From Musa acuminata AAA Group (taxonomy: Eukaryota; Streptophyta; Magnoliopsida; Zingiberales; Musaceae): 64,000 nucleotides of DNA. The translations under genes and the position numbers were made by a program. Positions 44,256-54,784 of the stretch are shown one piece after another; the first letter of the stretch is position 1; each line of letters opens with the position of its first letter. The notes under the pieces are model-generated. The model did not search any database, was not told where the DNA came from, and saw nothing but the letters and a program-made list of their open reading frames with translations. Where the stretch lies: NCBI RefSeq assembly GCF_036884655.1, contig NC_088347.1:13450001-13514000 (forward strand). The letters are read 5' to 3'.

Positions 44256-44850
44256 CTAATAGGTAATCTAAGGCTCAATTGAACCAAATTGGATATATAA
44301 AGTTTATTTAAACTTTAAGGAATCAAGTAAAACTTAGTCAAAGGATAATCATCATTTTTTATAATTTTATTAAAGATAATCAATAAAATTCGCCTGATTT
44401 ATCTCAAAAAATTTTATGATTTTATGAAAGATAATCAATAATCAAAGTATAATCATCATCTAGTTGATTAAAAAAAATTGATTCAACAATAACAAATTGA
44501 GTAAAACCTAGGCAAAAAATAATTATGATCATTTTACGATTTTATGAAGGATATTCTGATCAAAATATTAAAAAAATACTCAGATAAAAATCAAGTATAT
44601 AAGTATCATCCCATAAAAAGTTATTACCAGGACTTTCTTCGATAAATTACCCAAAAATAAAATAATAATAATAATAATAAAGTTGGTACATTGAAATAAT
44701 ATTATCTCCGTGGCCGTTTACAACTGGAACATGAGAAGTACTAGCAGGCAAAATCTCAACCTTGTAACGGAAAAATAAATCCACAACGGGAGAGTAAGCG
44801 CATCATGGGAAGAACATGTCACCATATCAAACCGACTCCCAATACATCGT
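44256..44850 (+). other. Unassigned AT-rich sequence upstream of the host gene
   Basis: No gene is seen. An (ATA)n microsatellite lies at 44659-44680. GC content rises sharply after about 44930. Confidence 0.5.
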
Positions 44851-44876
44851 ATTATACCTTATTCTTCCTTAAATAC
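44851..44876 (+). promoter_or_regulatory. Possible TATA region of the DeSI-like gene
   Basis: ATTATACC (44851-44858) and TTAAATAC (44869-44876) are the only TATA-like strings in the 200 bp before the gene. They are followed by a CT-rich leader (44893-44925). The transcription start cannot be located from sequence. Confidence 0.3.
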
Positions 44877-45016
44877 CCACCTACAAAATAACTCTTCTTT
44901 CCTCTTCTCTCCCTCTCTATTTGCACACTGGCCCAGAAGGAAGCGCGATTTCTTTGAGACGATCAGATCGAGGCCGACGTGAGACCGCCGACGTCGCGCC
45001 GCAACTGATCCACCGC

Positions 45017-45043
45017 ATGGTGGAGTTACTGTCCACCGTATGA
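45017..45043 (+). other. Upstream ORF (8 codons) overlapping the DeSI-like start codon
   Basis: ATG 45017-45019 opens a short frame, MVELLSTV, ending at TGA 45041-45043. The stop overlaps the main ATG (45040-45042) as ATGA. It is the first ATG upstream of the main start. Such an overlap can allow termination-reinitiation or lower initiation at the main ORF; both are inference. Confidence 0.6.
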
Positions 45044-45873
45044 TGTTCATCAGGCGGCCGTCGGGGAAGCAGCGGTCTGGGGCGGTACCCGTGCACCTCA
45101 ACGTCTACGATCTCACGCCCATCAACGGCTACGGCTACTGGCTCGGCCTCGGCGCCTACCACTCCGGCGTCCAAGGTGAGATCCGGTCTGTGCCTAGCGT
45201 TTCGAGGAGGATGGTGCGGCGATCGGAAGACGGCTATCGATTTTTAGGGCTTGGTCTTGTTCTTTCCATTGGCAGTGCACGGGGTGGAGTACGCGTACGG
45301 GGATCTTCGAAGGAGAGCCGCGGCAGTGCCCGGAGTTTGCGTTCCGGAAGTCGATACTTATCGGGCACACCGATCTGGAGCCTCGTGAGCTGCGGATGCT
45401 CATGGAGGAGATGGCCGCGGAGTACGCTGGCGACACCTACAACCTCATCTCCAAGAACTGCAATCACTTCTGCAACGAGGCCTGCCTCCGCCTCATCGGG
45501 AAGCCCATCCCCCGATGGGTCAACCGCCTAGCCAGGATCGGTACTTTACCCTCCCTCCCTCGCTCGACCCACAAGCTCCGTCTTTTCTAGCCAAAGATTC
45601 GGCTTTCTAAGGAGATTTCGATGGTTGCCAGGATTCCTGTGCACTTGCTTGTTGCCCGTGCAAGTGGAGGCCGTGGGGCAGCGGGCAGCAGAGGAGGGGA
45701 AGGTCGGCGCGGACAGCGAGAGGCGGAGGCTGAGGAGCAACCCCAACGTACCACCAGGTAGCATTTCCCAGCCAGTGGTCACCATTTCCTCTCGATCCGT
45801 AGAGAGCAGGAGAACCCGGCGCTCGTCTTCGTTATCCTCCATCGGAGCAATCTCTTCCATTTTGAAGGTCTAG
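45040..45873 (+). CDS. DeSI-like (PPPDE) cysteine peptidase gene, three exons, with an apparent frame break in exon 2
   Basis: Exon 1 is 45040-45175; intron 45176-45275 (GTGAG...GGCAG); exon 2 45276-45540; intron 45541-45631 (GTACTT...CCAG); exon 3 45632-45873 (stop TAG). The product belongs to the plant deSI-like PPPDE family, thiol proteases acting on SUMO or ubiquitin conjugates. Exon 1 holds VPVHLNVYDLTPINGYGYWLGLGAYHSGVQ-type sequence with the presumed catalytic His (YHSG). Exon 2 has HGVEYAYG, then FEGEPRQCPEFAFRKSILIG and NLISKNCNHFC with the presumed catalytic Cys, then IPRWVNRLARIG. Exon 3 begins GFLCTCLLP and ends in a Ser/Arg-rich tail. Between EYAYG and GIFEGEP the family's usual GAH..P.SG loop is missing and the frame shifts by +1 (about 45299). 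The locus is therefore either a recent pseudogene or carries a sequence error. It is GC-rich, unlike its surroundings. Confidence 0.85.
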
Positions 45874-46918
45874 TCTAATCCCGGCGGATGTGAACTTTCC
45901 GTATGTGTTCTCAATTAGTTTGGAAATGGGATTCTGTTTCCTAATCATATTCTCTTCTCTCTCTTCTTTTCTCTTTTTATCCGTCGTCATTATATTAGAT
46001 GCTAATTAAACCTGGCATAACTCCACGAATCTCAAAGCGTGTTTTGTCTCCTCATCTTCTTTCGCTAACCGTGGCGGAGTCCAAAGTGATGGTGATCGGA
46101 TGGCTGTTGATAGAGTGGGAGACCGCACGCGTGCTAATCATGTGGCGGTCCCTCCAATCATGCATGCATCTGTGCCACGTTGATTGGGGTTTTGCGTGCC
46201 TGGTTAAGAGAAAATAAAGTTGTCTTTTCTGGGAAACGGGTTGTAGTGGGTGGGATTTGATGGGAACATGGAATTTGGAGCAAATGATAAAAAAGGGCAC
46301 TCACTTTCTCTTTCTTAAAATCTGTGATAACAAATCTCGACTGATATTAATTCGATATTGAAATCATACATTGTTATTATATTATTCCATTCAAAGATGT
46401 CAAGCAACGACGTGACTGTATCATTTGATATATCGATCGTACCTCATTCAATAAATCCTTCCTGAATAAGAAGAATCCAAGAAAATATTACTGTGACTAC
46501 CTCCCATGTCAAGAGGCCAGTGGCAAAGTACACAACATCATTACTATATCAAAATGATTTTGAGGCTCTAACGACATATTCTAATGGTCATTGTGTTATG
46601 AAAATAAGGATTCGAGTTGCTCTACACGTGTTATGCAATGCTAGAATGATGGAAGTAATTTTTATCATTTTATGTACAGCTGGCATACAAACAGCCAGGC
46701 TTGATTTGTTGCAATTAGCGTGCCTATTATCTTAATTAACTGTAACATGTTTTAAATCATCCATATCTAATAAATTTAGCCAAGGAAACAATTATAAGAT
46801 ATGAACTTCATGGAGTAACTATAGTGCTGTGACTGGTTTTATTATCAGAGATTTCAGAGACTGCATTGCCAAGAGTTGCATATATCTATTTCCGGATGTC
46901 CTCTATCAGTATGATGTG
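45874..46918 (+). other. Downstream flank of the DeSI-like gene
   Basis: It should include the 3' UTR. Coding content is not convincing: short open frames (e.g. 45999-46217, 46493-46735) match nothing recognisable. No transposon signature is seen. Confidence 0.45.
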
Positions 46919-47370
46919 TTGGGAAAATTTATTACAATAATTTTTTTTCTATTTATATATGAAAATAATTTTTTTATCAAAATATTTATTTATTATTAAA
47001 AATAAATATTAACAATAGCAACATCAAACACCTAATTTTTGCATGAAAAACTCAATACGAAAAATATTACGAGACCGTAATCCCGTAATCCACTTCAAAC
47101 CTACACTGTTATCAATAATAATAATAGGTTTACAATAAATTTTCTTCATAATAACTAAATGAGCATAATAATATCAAGAACATAGATCTTAGCTCAATAA
47201 TAACATATCGTCATCATCGGATTTCATCAAAGGAATGATTTAAATCACGTAGATATCATAAAAGCATCTTATAGAGGACAAATTGCATATCAACACCGTT
47301 AGGATTGTAGAGCTTATTGTAAGAATCCTCCACATAAAATTTGAGCCAAACCCAACAAAGTTTAGCTTCC
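46919..47370 (+). mobile_element. Possible LTR fragment of another retrotransposon
   Basis: It begins TGTTGGGAAAATTTATT and contains GCATGAAAAACTCAATACGAAAAATATTACGAG-type sequence, reminiscent of the 'GTGGAAAACCC...GAAAAACCACGG' segment found in several plant copia LTRs. No other end, PBS or coding region was found. It is cut at about 47371 by SV8-type sequence. Confidence 0.3.
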
Positions 47371-47696
47371 ATAAGATATTTAGAGCTTAACTTGCTATTT
47401 TACAAATTAATATCTTGCCATAGAATGATGAATTGCTATCTTTGTCATCTTCCATATTTGAAATATCATACTTAAAAATGGATGTCATGCCTTGACATCA
47501 TTTTGAGAATGTTAGATCATGATAGGAATCATGATTTGTGTATTGATAAGTGTAAATGAACTTAACTTATCAATTTGTTTCTTGAATTCAAAGGCCTTGA
47601 ATTCAAGAATGTCTTTTCTTCGGTATGGTATATAGATAGGGGGAGTTAAGGTTAACTCCGTCATTAATTGATTGTCATCATCAAAAAGGGGGAGAT
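47371..47696 (+). other. SV8 3' internal tail
   Basis: It matches the SV2 3' tail near 9260-9580 (GATATTTAGAGCTTAACTTG, ATAGAATGATGAATTGCTATC). It carries the hairpin GGAGTTAAGGTTAACTCC (47642-47659) and polypurine tract AAAAAGGGGGAGAT ending at 47696. Everything 5' of 47371 in this element is lost. Confidence 0.75.
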
Positions 47697-48392
47697 TGTT
47701 GAATCTTGAATTTTGATGATGAAGTCAAATGTAATTTGTTTAATCTAATCTATATATTGAGAAAAGTTTGTAGGATTAACTACGATAGCAGTAAGATATA
47801 AAGCAAGTGTTGTGCCGGAGTCAAGATCGAGATCTCATTGGGAGTTCAAGAGTTCGTCGGAAGTTCGGATGTTCGTCGGAAGTTCTGTCGGAACCATCCG
47901 AGAAGTCTAGGAGCTTGCCAAAGAAGCTCGTCAAAACTTGCCAAGAAGATCATTGTAAAGTCTAGGAGCTTACTGGGAGTCCGCTGGAACATTGTCGAGA
48001 GTTCGTCGGATGTTCGTCGGAAGTACATCGGAAGCTCACTGAAAGAGCAATTGACATATCAGAACAAGAAGTGCAGTAAACATGTCTTAATTGTCATAGT
48101 TAGAGTGTAAATTATGTTAGGATTGGGAGGTAATCCCACTAACTTAATTAGGGACCAATTAGGCCCTTAACAGGACTGAATTGGGTCGAATTGAGCACCC
48201 AATTTAGCCCTTGAATTCTTGGCTGGTGGTGGCACCGTTTGGAAAGCAGTGCCCCAAGAAATCTGGGTGGTGGTACTACCGACAATTATTGCTGCTAACG
48301 GTGGTACCACCCCAATCAGGCGATGGTACCGCTAGAGCTTCGTCTTCAAGCTCTGTCAGTTGGTAGTATCGCCTAGACTGAGCGATTATACT
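47697..48392 (+). mobile_element. SV8 3' LTR, left part
   Basis: It starts TGTTGAATCTTGAATTTTGATGATG right after the polypurine tract. It has the GTTCGTCGGAAG U3 block and GGTGGTACCACC modules. It is interrupted at 48392 by SV6; flanking 5-mers are ATACT (48388-48392) and GTACT (56569-56573), a one-mismatch TSD. It continues at 56574. Confidence 0.8.
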
Positions 48393-51328
48393 TGTTAGGA
48401 TCAAGAGCACTAAGAGGGGGGGGAGGGGGGGGCGGGGGTGAATTAGTGCAGCAGAAAACTTTTGACGTTTAAAACTACGTTCGTATGATGAAATCGTTTC
48501 CGACGTAAAAACGTTTTCGGAAACTTAACTTGAAAGCGAGTTCATAAAGGAGTGTAGCAAAAGTAAAGAGGAAGTAAAGCACATATGGAGGTTTGCAGTA
48601 AGGTAAGCGGCAAGAATAAATACAAACCAGAAAGCACCATAATTTTAGAGTGGTTTGGTCAATCTTGACCTACATCCACTTTTGGCTTTCTCCTCCGATG
48701 AAGTCACCGGCATCCACTAGAGGCCTTCCTTCAATAGGCGAAGGCCAACCACCCTTTTACAGTTTCACTCCTTTTGACGGGCTTAGGAGACAACCCTTAC
48801 AGAAGTTTCTTTCCTCTCTTGACAGATCAAAACTCGGAAGAAAAGAGGAAGGAGAACTTTTAACTCATACAATACTTTTGAGCTCTAAAAATCAAGAGTA
48901 AGATTGGATTTTTGGTGCATTTGGTTGCCCTTTCATTGCTGAAAGGGTGGGGTATTTATAAGCCCCAAACTAGTTTGAATTCCAAGCTCAAAACTATCAT
49001 CTCCCAGAATTCCGGGGTTTGGCGGTTGCACCGCGAGACTGGGGCGGTTTCACCGCCTGATAGATCTCGAAGACTGAGCCTCTGGGCAGTGCCACCTCCT
49101 ATCAGGGGCGGTTGCACCACTTAGAAGAGCTCGGAGACTAAGCCTCTGGGTGGTGCCACCGCTTGACAGGGGCGGTTGCACCGCCTAGTCTCGCTCGGAG
49201 ACTAGAGTGGTTGCATCGCTTGGCAGAGCTCGGAGACCAAAATCAGGCGGTTCCACCGCTTGTCAAGGGCGGTTGCACCGCCCAGCCTAGCTCGTAGACT
49301 GAGACCTGGGCTATGCTACCGCTGACCCAGGCGGTGCCACCGTTGGCCAAGAAATCTGGGTCCGAATGGGCTGATCCATTTGGCCCAATTTAGGTTTATC
49401 AAAGGCCCAATTGCCCCAAGATTAAGTTAATGGGATCACCTCCCATTTCTAACTTAATCATCGTGCTAACTACGATATTTCTTAAGACATTTACTGCAAC
49501 TTGCTCTGGTGCATCAATCGCTTCTTCCGGTGAGCTTCCGGCGAACTTCCGTCGATCATCGGATGAACCCTCGGTGATGCTCTTGCGGACTTCCGACAAA
49601 CTCCTGGACTTACAACGATCCACTTGGCGAGTCCTGACGAGCTTCTTTTGGCAAGCTCCTAACTTCTCAGATTTGTTCCCGCAGAACCTCCGACGACCGT
49701 CCGGACTTCCGTCTAACTCTCGAACTCCCAACGTGATCATAGTCTTGACTCCGGCGCAACTCCTGCTGCATGTCTTTCTTCCATTGTAGTTAATCCTGCA
49801 CATGTAAAAGAAAACTTCGATCGAGATAATTGATCCTAAGCAATTAACCAAGTTATCCGGCATGCCCTGGGCTGGGTTGTGCTACCGTTGACCCAGGCGG
49901 TGCCACCGTTGGCCAAGAAATCTGGGTCCGAATGGGCTGATCCATTCGGCCCAATTTAGGTTTATCAAGGGCCAAATTGCCCCAAGATTAAGTTAATGGG
50001 ATCACCTCCCATTTCTAATTTAATCATCGTGCTAACTACGATATTTCTTAAGACATTTATTGCAACTTGCTCTGGTGCGTCAATGGCTTCTTCCGGTGAG
50101 CTTTCGGCGAACTTCCGTCGATCATCAGATGAACCCTCGGTGATGCTCCTGCGGACTTCCGGCAAACTCCTGGACTTACGACGATCTACTTGGCGAGTTC
50201 CGATGAGCTTCTTTTGGCAAGCTCCTAACTTCTCGGATTTGTTCCCGCAGAACCTCTGACGACCGTCCGGACTTTCGTCTAACTCTCGAACTCCCAACGT
50301 GATCATAGTCTTGACTCCGGCGCAACTCCTACTGCATGTCTTTCTTCCATCGTAGTTAATCATGTACATGTAAAATAAAACTTTAATCGGGATAATTGAT
50401 CCTAAGCAATTAACCAAGTTGTCTGGCATGTCTTGGGTTGGGCTGTGCTACCGCTGACCCAGGCGGTGCTACCGTTGGCCAAGAAATCTGGGTCCGAATG
50501 GGCTAATCCATTCGGCCTAATTTAGGTTTATCAAGGGCCCAATTGCCCTAAGATTAAGTTAATGGGATCACCTCCCATTTTTTACTTAATCATCGTGCTA
50601 ACTACGATATTTCTTAAGACATTTACTGCAACTTCGTCTGGTGCGTCAATCGCTTCTTCCGGTGAGCTTCCGGTGAACTTCCGTCGATCATCGGATGAAC
50701 CCTCGGTGATGCTCCTGCGGACTTCCGGCAAACTCCTGGACTTGCGACGATCCACTTGGTGAGTTCCGACGAGCTTCTTTTGGCAAGCTCCTAACTTCTC
50801 GGATTTGTTCTCGCAGGACCTCCGACAACCGTCCGGACTTCCGTCTAACTTTCGAACTCCCAACGTGATCATAGCCTTGACTCCGGCGCAACTCCTGCTG
50901 CATGTCTTTCTTCCATCATAGTTAATCCTGCACATGCAAAATAAAACTTCGATCGAGATAATTGATCCTAAGTAATTAACCAAGTTGTCCGACATGTTAT
51001 TGGTCCCTCGACGCTTCGTCTGATTTTTCGGCGTATTGTCCTCTCCTGCGGCCTATTGCCCAATCGACCAGTCGACTCCACAACTCTGATATCCTTGGCA
51101 CAATACCCACTCTTCTTGGCCCGATGCCTGAGTCCACGGCCCGAAGCCTTCTGTCGACCGATCCACCAGCCCGACGTCCAATCTTCTGACATGTTCCTCT
51201 GGCATAACTTGATTTTTCCTGCTTTAATTGTCTCATCCTGATCGAAGCATCCTGCGTCACTTAAAATGCAGATTAAAACATAAACATAATTATCAATTGG
51301 TTTTATCATCAAAATATGAGATTCAACA
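48393..51328 (-). mobile_element. 3' LTR of SV6, enlarged to 2936 bp by a triplication
   Basis: The plus strand begins TGTTAGGATCAAGAGCACTAAGAGG with a G-tract (48416-48438). GGTTTGGTCAAT...GACCTACATCCACTT, TATTTATAAG (48953-48962) and palindromic modules (49019-49340) follow, and the end reads GAGATTCAACA. It exceeds the 5' LTR (1784 bp) by 1152 bp, almost all of it two extra copies of a 566-bp segment. Confidence 0.85.
49305..51002 (-). repeat. 566-bp tandem triplication in the SV6 3' LTR
   Basis: The units are about 49305-49870, 49871-50436 and 50437-51002. Anchors such as GACCCAGGCGGTG occur at 49324, 49890 and 50456, exactly 566 bp apart. Each unit spans the palindromic module, the GGGATCACCTCCCATT block and the full TTCCGGCGA U3 repeat block. 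The 5' LTR has one copy. Because LTR pairs are identical at insertion, the expansion came later. Confidence 0.92.
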
Positions 51329-53849
51329 ATCTCTCCCTTTTTTATGATGACAACCAATTGATGACGGAGTTAAACATAACTCCCGGAGTTTAAACAAATC
51401 CCCCAATCAATATGCCATATTGATAGAACCTTGAATTCAAACTGAATTCAAGTCATTGCAATATTCCTCATGAATACTTGCAACACGTCATCATGAACTT
51501 ATGCATAACATCGTACTTCTCCCCCTTTGTCATCAACAAAAAGGAGAAGTCCAACTATTCTTGTGTTTGGAATATAGGTTCAACTTATTGCATGAAAAAC
51601 ATAGTATCAAATTTTATCATCATGCAATCTAGCAATTAAAGATGTGCAAGTTTAGCATGTTTGCTTTTAATGAGATAGCAGTTGTTTGCTTCTCTTTAGA
51701 CTACAAGCTAGTAATTTTTATGATATGCAAGTTTTACTAAATACAAGCTAGCAAAGATTTCGAAAGCTAATGCAAGATAGTTTTCTTGTGTAAGCTCATG
51801 ATTCTTGCTTCCTTTGCAATGTTTGAGCTCGCAATTTTGCTTTCGTTGCTAAGTGCAAGTTTAGCATGTTTAGTATCTTGAGATTTCAAGAGATTTCAAG
51901 CTAGCAATTATCGGTGATGTTCAAGATAGCAATTTCTTCTCTTTTGAGAAGTGGAATTTTTGCTTTTGTCTTGAATTGTGCAAGCTAGCTAGTTTGCCTC
52001 TTTTCATGATGTCCACACAAGAAATTCTTGCTCCCCCTTTGTCATTGTCAAAAAGAAGGGAAGACCCTTATATCAATTTTCATATTATGACAAAGGAGAG
52101 TAATCATTCTTATTTCAAAATTTCATAATTGAGATAAACCTTGAATTCAAATTAAGGTAATTTTAATCATGATTCACATCAGATGCAATACATCACATAC
52201 ATCATAATAAAAGGCATAAGTATTACATGCATCATTTTAGCAACAAATCATAGCATTTCAACATATGGCAAGATATCAGCAAGTAAAATTACGATGCAAG
52301 TTCTTGATATCTTAACATGGCATATGGCAATCATAGCATTTCTATCATCAATTTACCATATATTTTGATGAAAGCTTCTTTTGATATCTTAACATAATTC
52401 AAATTCAAATATGACACTAATAGTATCAATTCATATATTTCTCCCCCTTTGTTATCAACAAAAAGGAGAACGATATAAACAAATTTTAAACGTAACTGCG
52501 GTAATGATTCATGCCATAACTTGGTTTATGTCATTTTTCAACAATGAGTGATAGGATATCAATTATACAAACATTTCAAGGAAAACATGACATGGAGATA
52601 GCTTTCATTACTTCTTCCTCTTTATTTATTATTATCTTTTTGCATGAAGGAGGAAAGGCTATTTGTGATACCAGCTATTTGTGAGTTTACTTTGAATGAA
52701 GTTAAAATCGATGAGAGATTAAATCATACTTCATTTTTACAAGGATCAAGATATGTATGTGAAACAAATCCTTACAAGTAAAAACACTATCATCCATATT
52801 TCAAGAAGGAATTTACAAGCACGAATCATTTCATCAAATTCATTACTCAAAATATTTTTCACATGATAAGTGTATGAGAGATGTATTTGCTAGTTGATTT
52901 CATATGTCAAAAATCAATGATGAGAATCAAACTCAACATGACATATGCTTATTAAGTTCGAAAGAGAATAATGTATCGAGAAAATCCAATTGTTAGGATA
53001 CCACTAGTTAAGAGAATCCGAAAATGAAATTAACACTTTCATGCATTCGGACAAGACTATACTATAGATTTTCAAATACAATCATGAAGACAAAACATAC
53101 TCATTGTTATGAAAATTTTTGTATCCAAAACACATAATTTTCAACATGTTATTAAGGCATGTAATAGTGTAAAATCATCATGGCAATTAAGTGATTTGAT
53201 CATTGAATCAAGAAAGTCCAAAAAATAATCTTAATAAGTTCATGCATTTGGGCATATTTTTGCCATAGTTTTTCAAATACACTCATGAAAATAATACATG
53301 CTTATCATCATGTATAACTTAAAATCTCATTGTCAATCAAAATATTTAATATTACATCATTATGCATTTCTTCAAATCAAACATGATTTTATTTAATCAA
53401 AATCGAAAAATAACAATGGAAATCAACGTGATACACATTATTACTTCTTAACATGATATTAAACTTCTTAATATTTTCATTAAGACATCAAGCATGGTTT
53501 TAATCAAAATCGGAAATAATCAAGATACACATTTTTTCTTCTTAAGAAAAACATACATATGATCATCATTACATTTTGTTGTATTTTCATAAGACATGCA
53601 ATTTTTATGATTATTTTTAAAATCATTAGAAAGGTAAGCATAATCCAATTTTATTTTTGTATTTTCATTAAACATATAATTTTCATTATCATTTTAAAAA
53701 TTACTAGCATGATCATAATTTTTATATTTTTATTTTTAAATATATAATTATCAAGAAAATTAATTCTAAACTAAATAAAAAAGGAAAATACATCATGAAA
53801 AATATCATTAAATTTTAAAATAAATTAAAGGCATTTTAATTATCTCATT
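51329..53849 (-). other. SV6 gene-free internal region with polypurine motifs
   Basis: No coding region is found on either strand. On the plus strand CTTCTCCCCCTTTGTCATCAACAAAAAGG (about 51512-51545), CTCCCCCTTTGTCATTGTC (52030-52048) and CTCCCCCTTTGTTATCAAC (52441-52459) are reverse complements of the Sirevirus polypurine motif. The LTR-proximal tract is 51329-51344, and a hairpin with loop AACA lies at about 51365-51383. Repeated CAAGCTAGCAA-like words occur at 51620-51990. Confidence 0.7.
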
Positions 53850-54734
53850 GTTGAATGTCGTTAAGGCATAGTTTGCCACCTCGCCATTCTTGATTTTCTC
53901 CTCGTCTTCGAATGAGCTCGATTCATCCCAATTTTTGTTCTTCTTCTTGCGTTCAAAGCAAGTAGTTCCGTTCTTTTTGCTTTTTAATTTTTATTTCATT
54001 TGTAGTTTAAGTTCACAATCACTTGAGCTTATGCTCGATTGGTCTTCAAATGTTCTATGTCCCAAATTCTTCATGTTCTTTGGAAGGTTGTTTTGTTCAT
54101 CACATTCATCATGTGCATTGCACACCATTTCATATGTCATCAATGAACCGATAAGTTCTTCAAGTCGAAAAATATTTAAATATTTTGTTTCTAGTATTGC
54201 CGTTACTTTTAATTCCCAAGCTTTAGAAAGTGATCATAAAACTTTACTAACAAGTTCAAAATTCGAGAAACATTAGCCAAGAGCTTTTAAACCATTGACG
54301 ACATCTGTAAAACGGGTGTACATGTCAACAATGGTTTCGCTCGGCTTCATTTGAAAAAACTCGAAATCTTGCATCAAAAAATTTATTTTAGAATCTTTTA
54401 CACTAATTGTGCCTTCGTATGTGATTTCAAGAGTGCGCCAAATATCGAAAGTCGTTTCACACAAAGAAATCTGATTGAACTAATTTTTGTCCAAAGTGCA
54501 AAATAAGGCATTCATAGCCTTTACGTTTAAAGAAAAATACTTCTTCTCCAAATCCGACCATTCGTTCATTTGTTTAGAGGGAAGTTGAAAACCGTTTTCA
54601 ACAATATTCTATAAATCCAAATTCATAGAAATCAAGAAAACTCTCATTCGAGTTTTCCAATAAGTGCCGTCCAATCCGATAAACAATGGTGGACGAACAA
54701 TCGATAAGCCATCTTGAAAGCAATGAAAAGTCAT
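53850..54734 (-). pseudogene. Degenerate, truncated gag (SV6)
   Basis: It reads leftward from ATG 54732-54734. Blocks shared with the SV4 gag: YWKTRMRVFLISMN, FSLNVKAMNALFC, FDIWRTLEITYEGT, MYTRFTDVVNGLKALG and EELIGSLMTYEM. Several stops interrupt it. The zinc knuckle is truncated: TTCFERKKKNKNWD passes straight into the acidic EVANYAL region without the GH....C half, exactly as in SV7. The coding similarity ends soon after, far short of the SV4 gag length. Confidence 0.8.
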
Positions 54735-54769
54735 TTCTCTCGGGTGTAAATCCGAAATGAGAAATACAG

Positions 54770-54782
54770 GGCTCTGATACCA
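54770..54782 (-). other. SV6 primer-binding site
   Basis: TGGTATCAGAGCC on the minus strand, 2 bp from the 5' LTR; initiator Met-tRNA type. Confidence 0.88.
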
Positions 54783-54784
54783 AT

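Noticed and set aside
43947..44287. Leu/Ser/Pro-rich proteins (also 42941-43359)
   Set aside because: They are low-complexity translation of the polypyrimidine arms of the foldback structure, with no domain.
46493..46735. 80-codon open frame downstream of the DeSI-like gene
   Set aside because: No recognisable domain, no regulatory context, and a length expected by chance.
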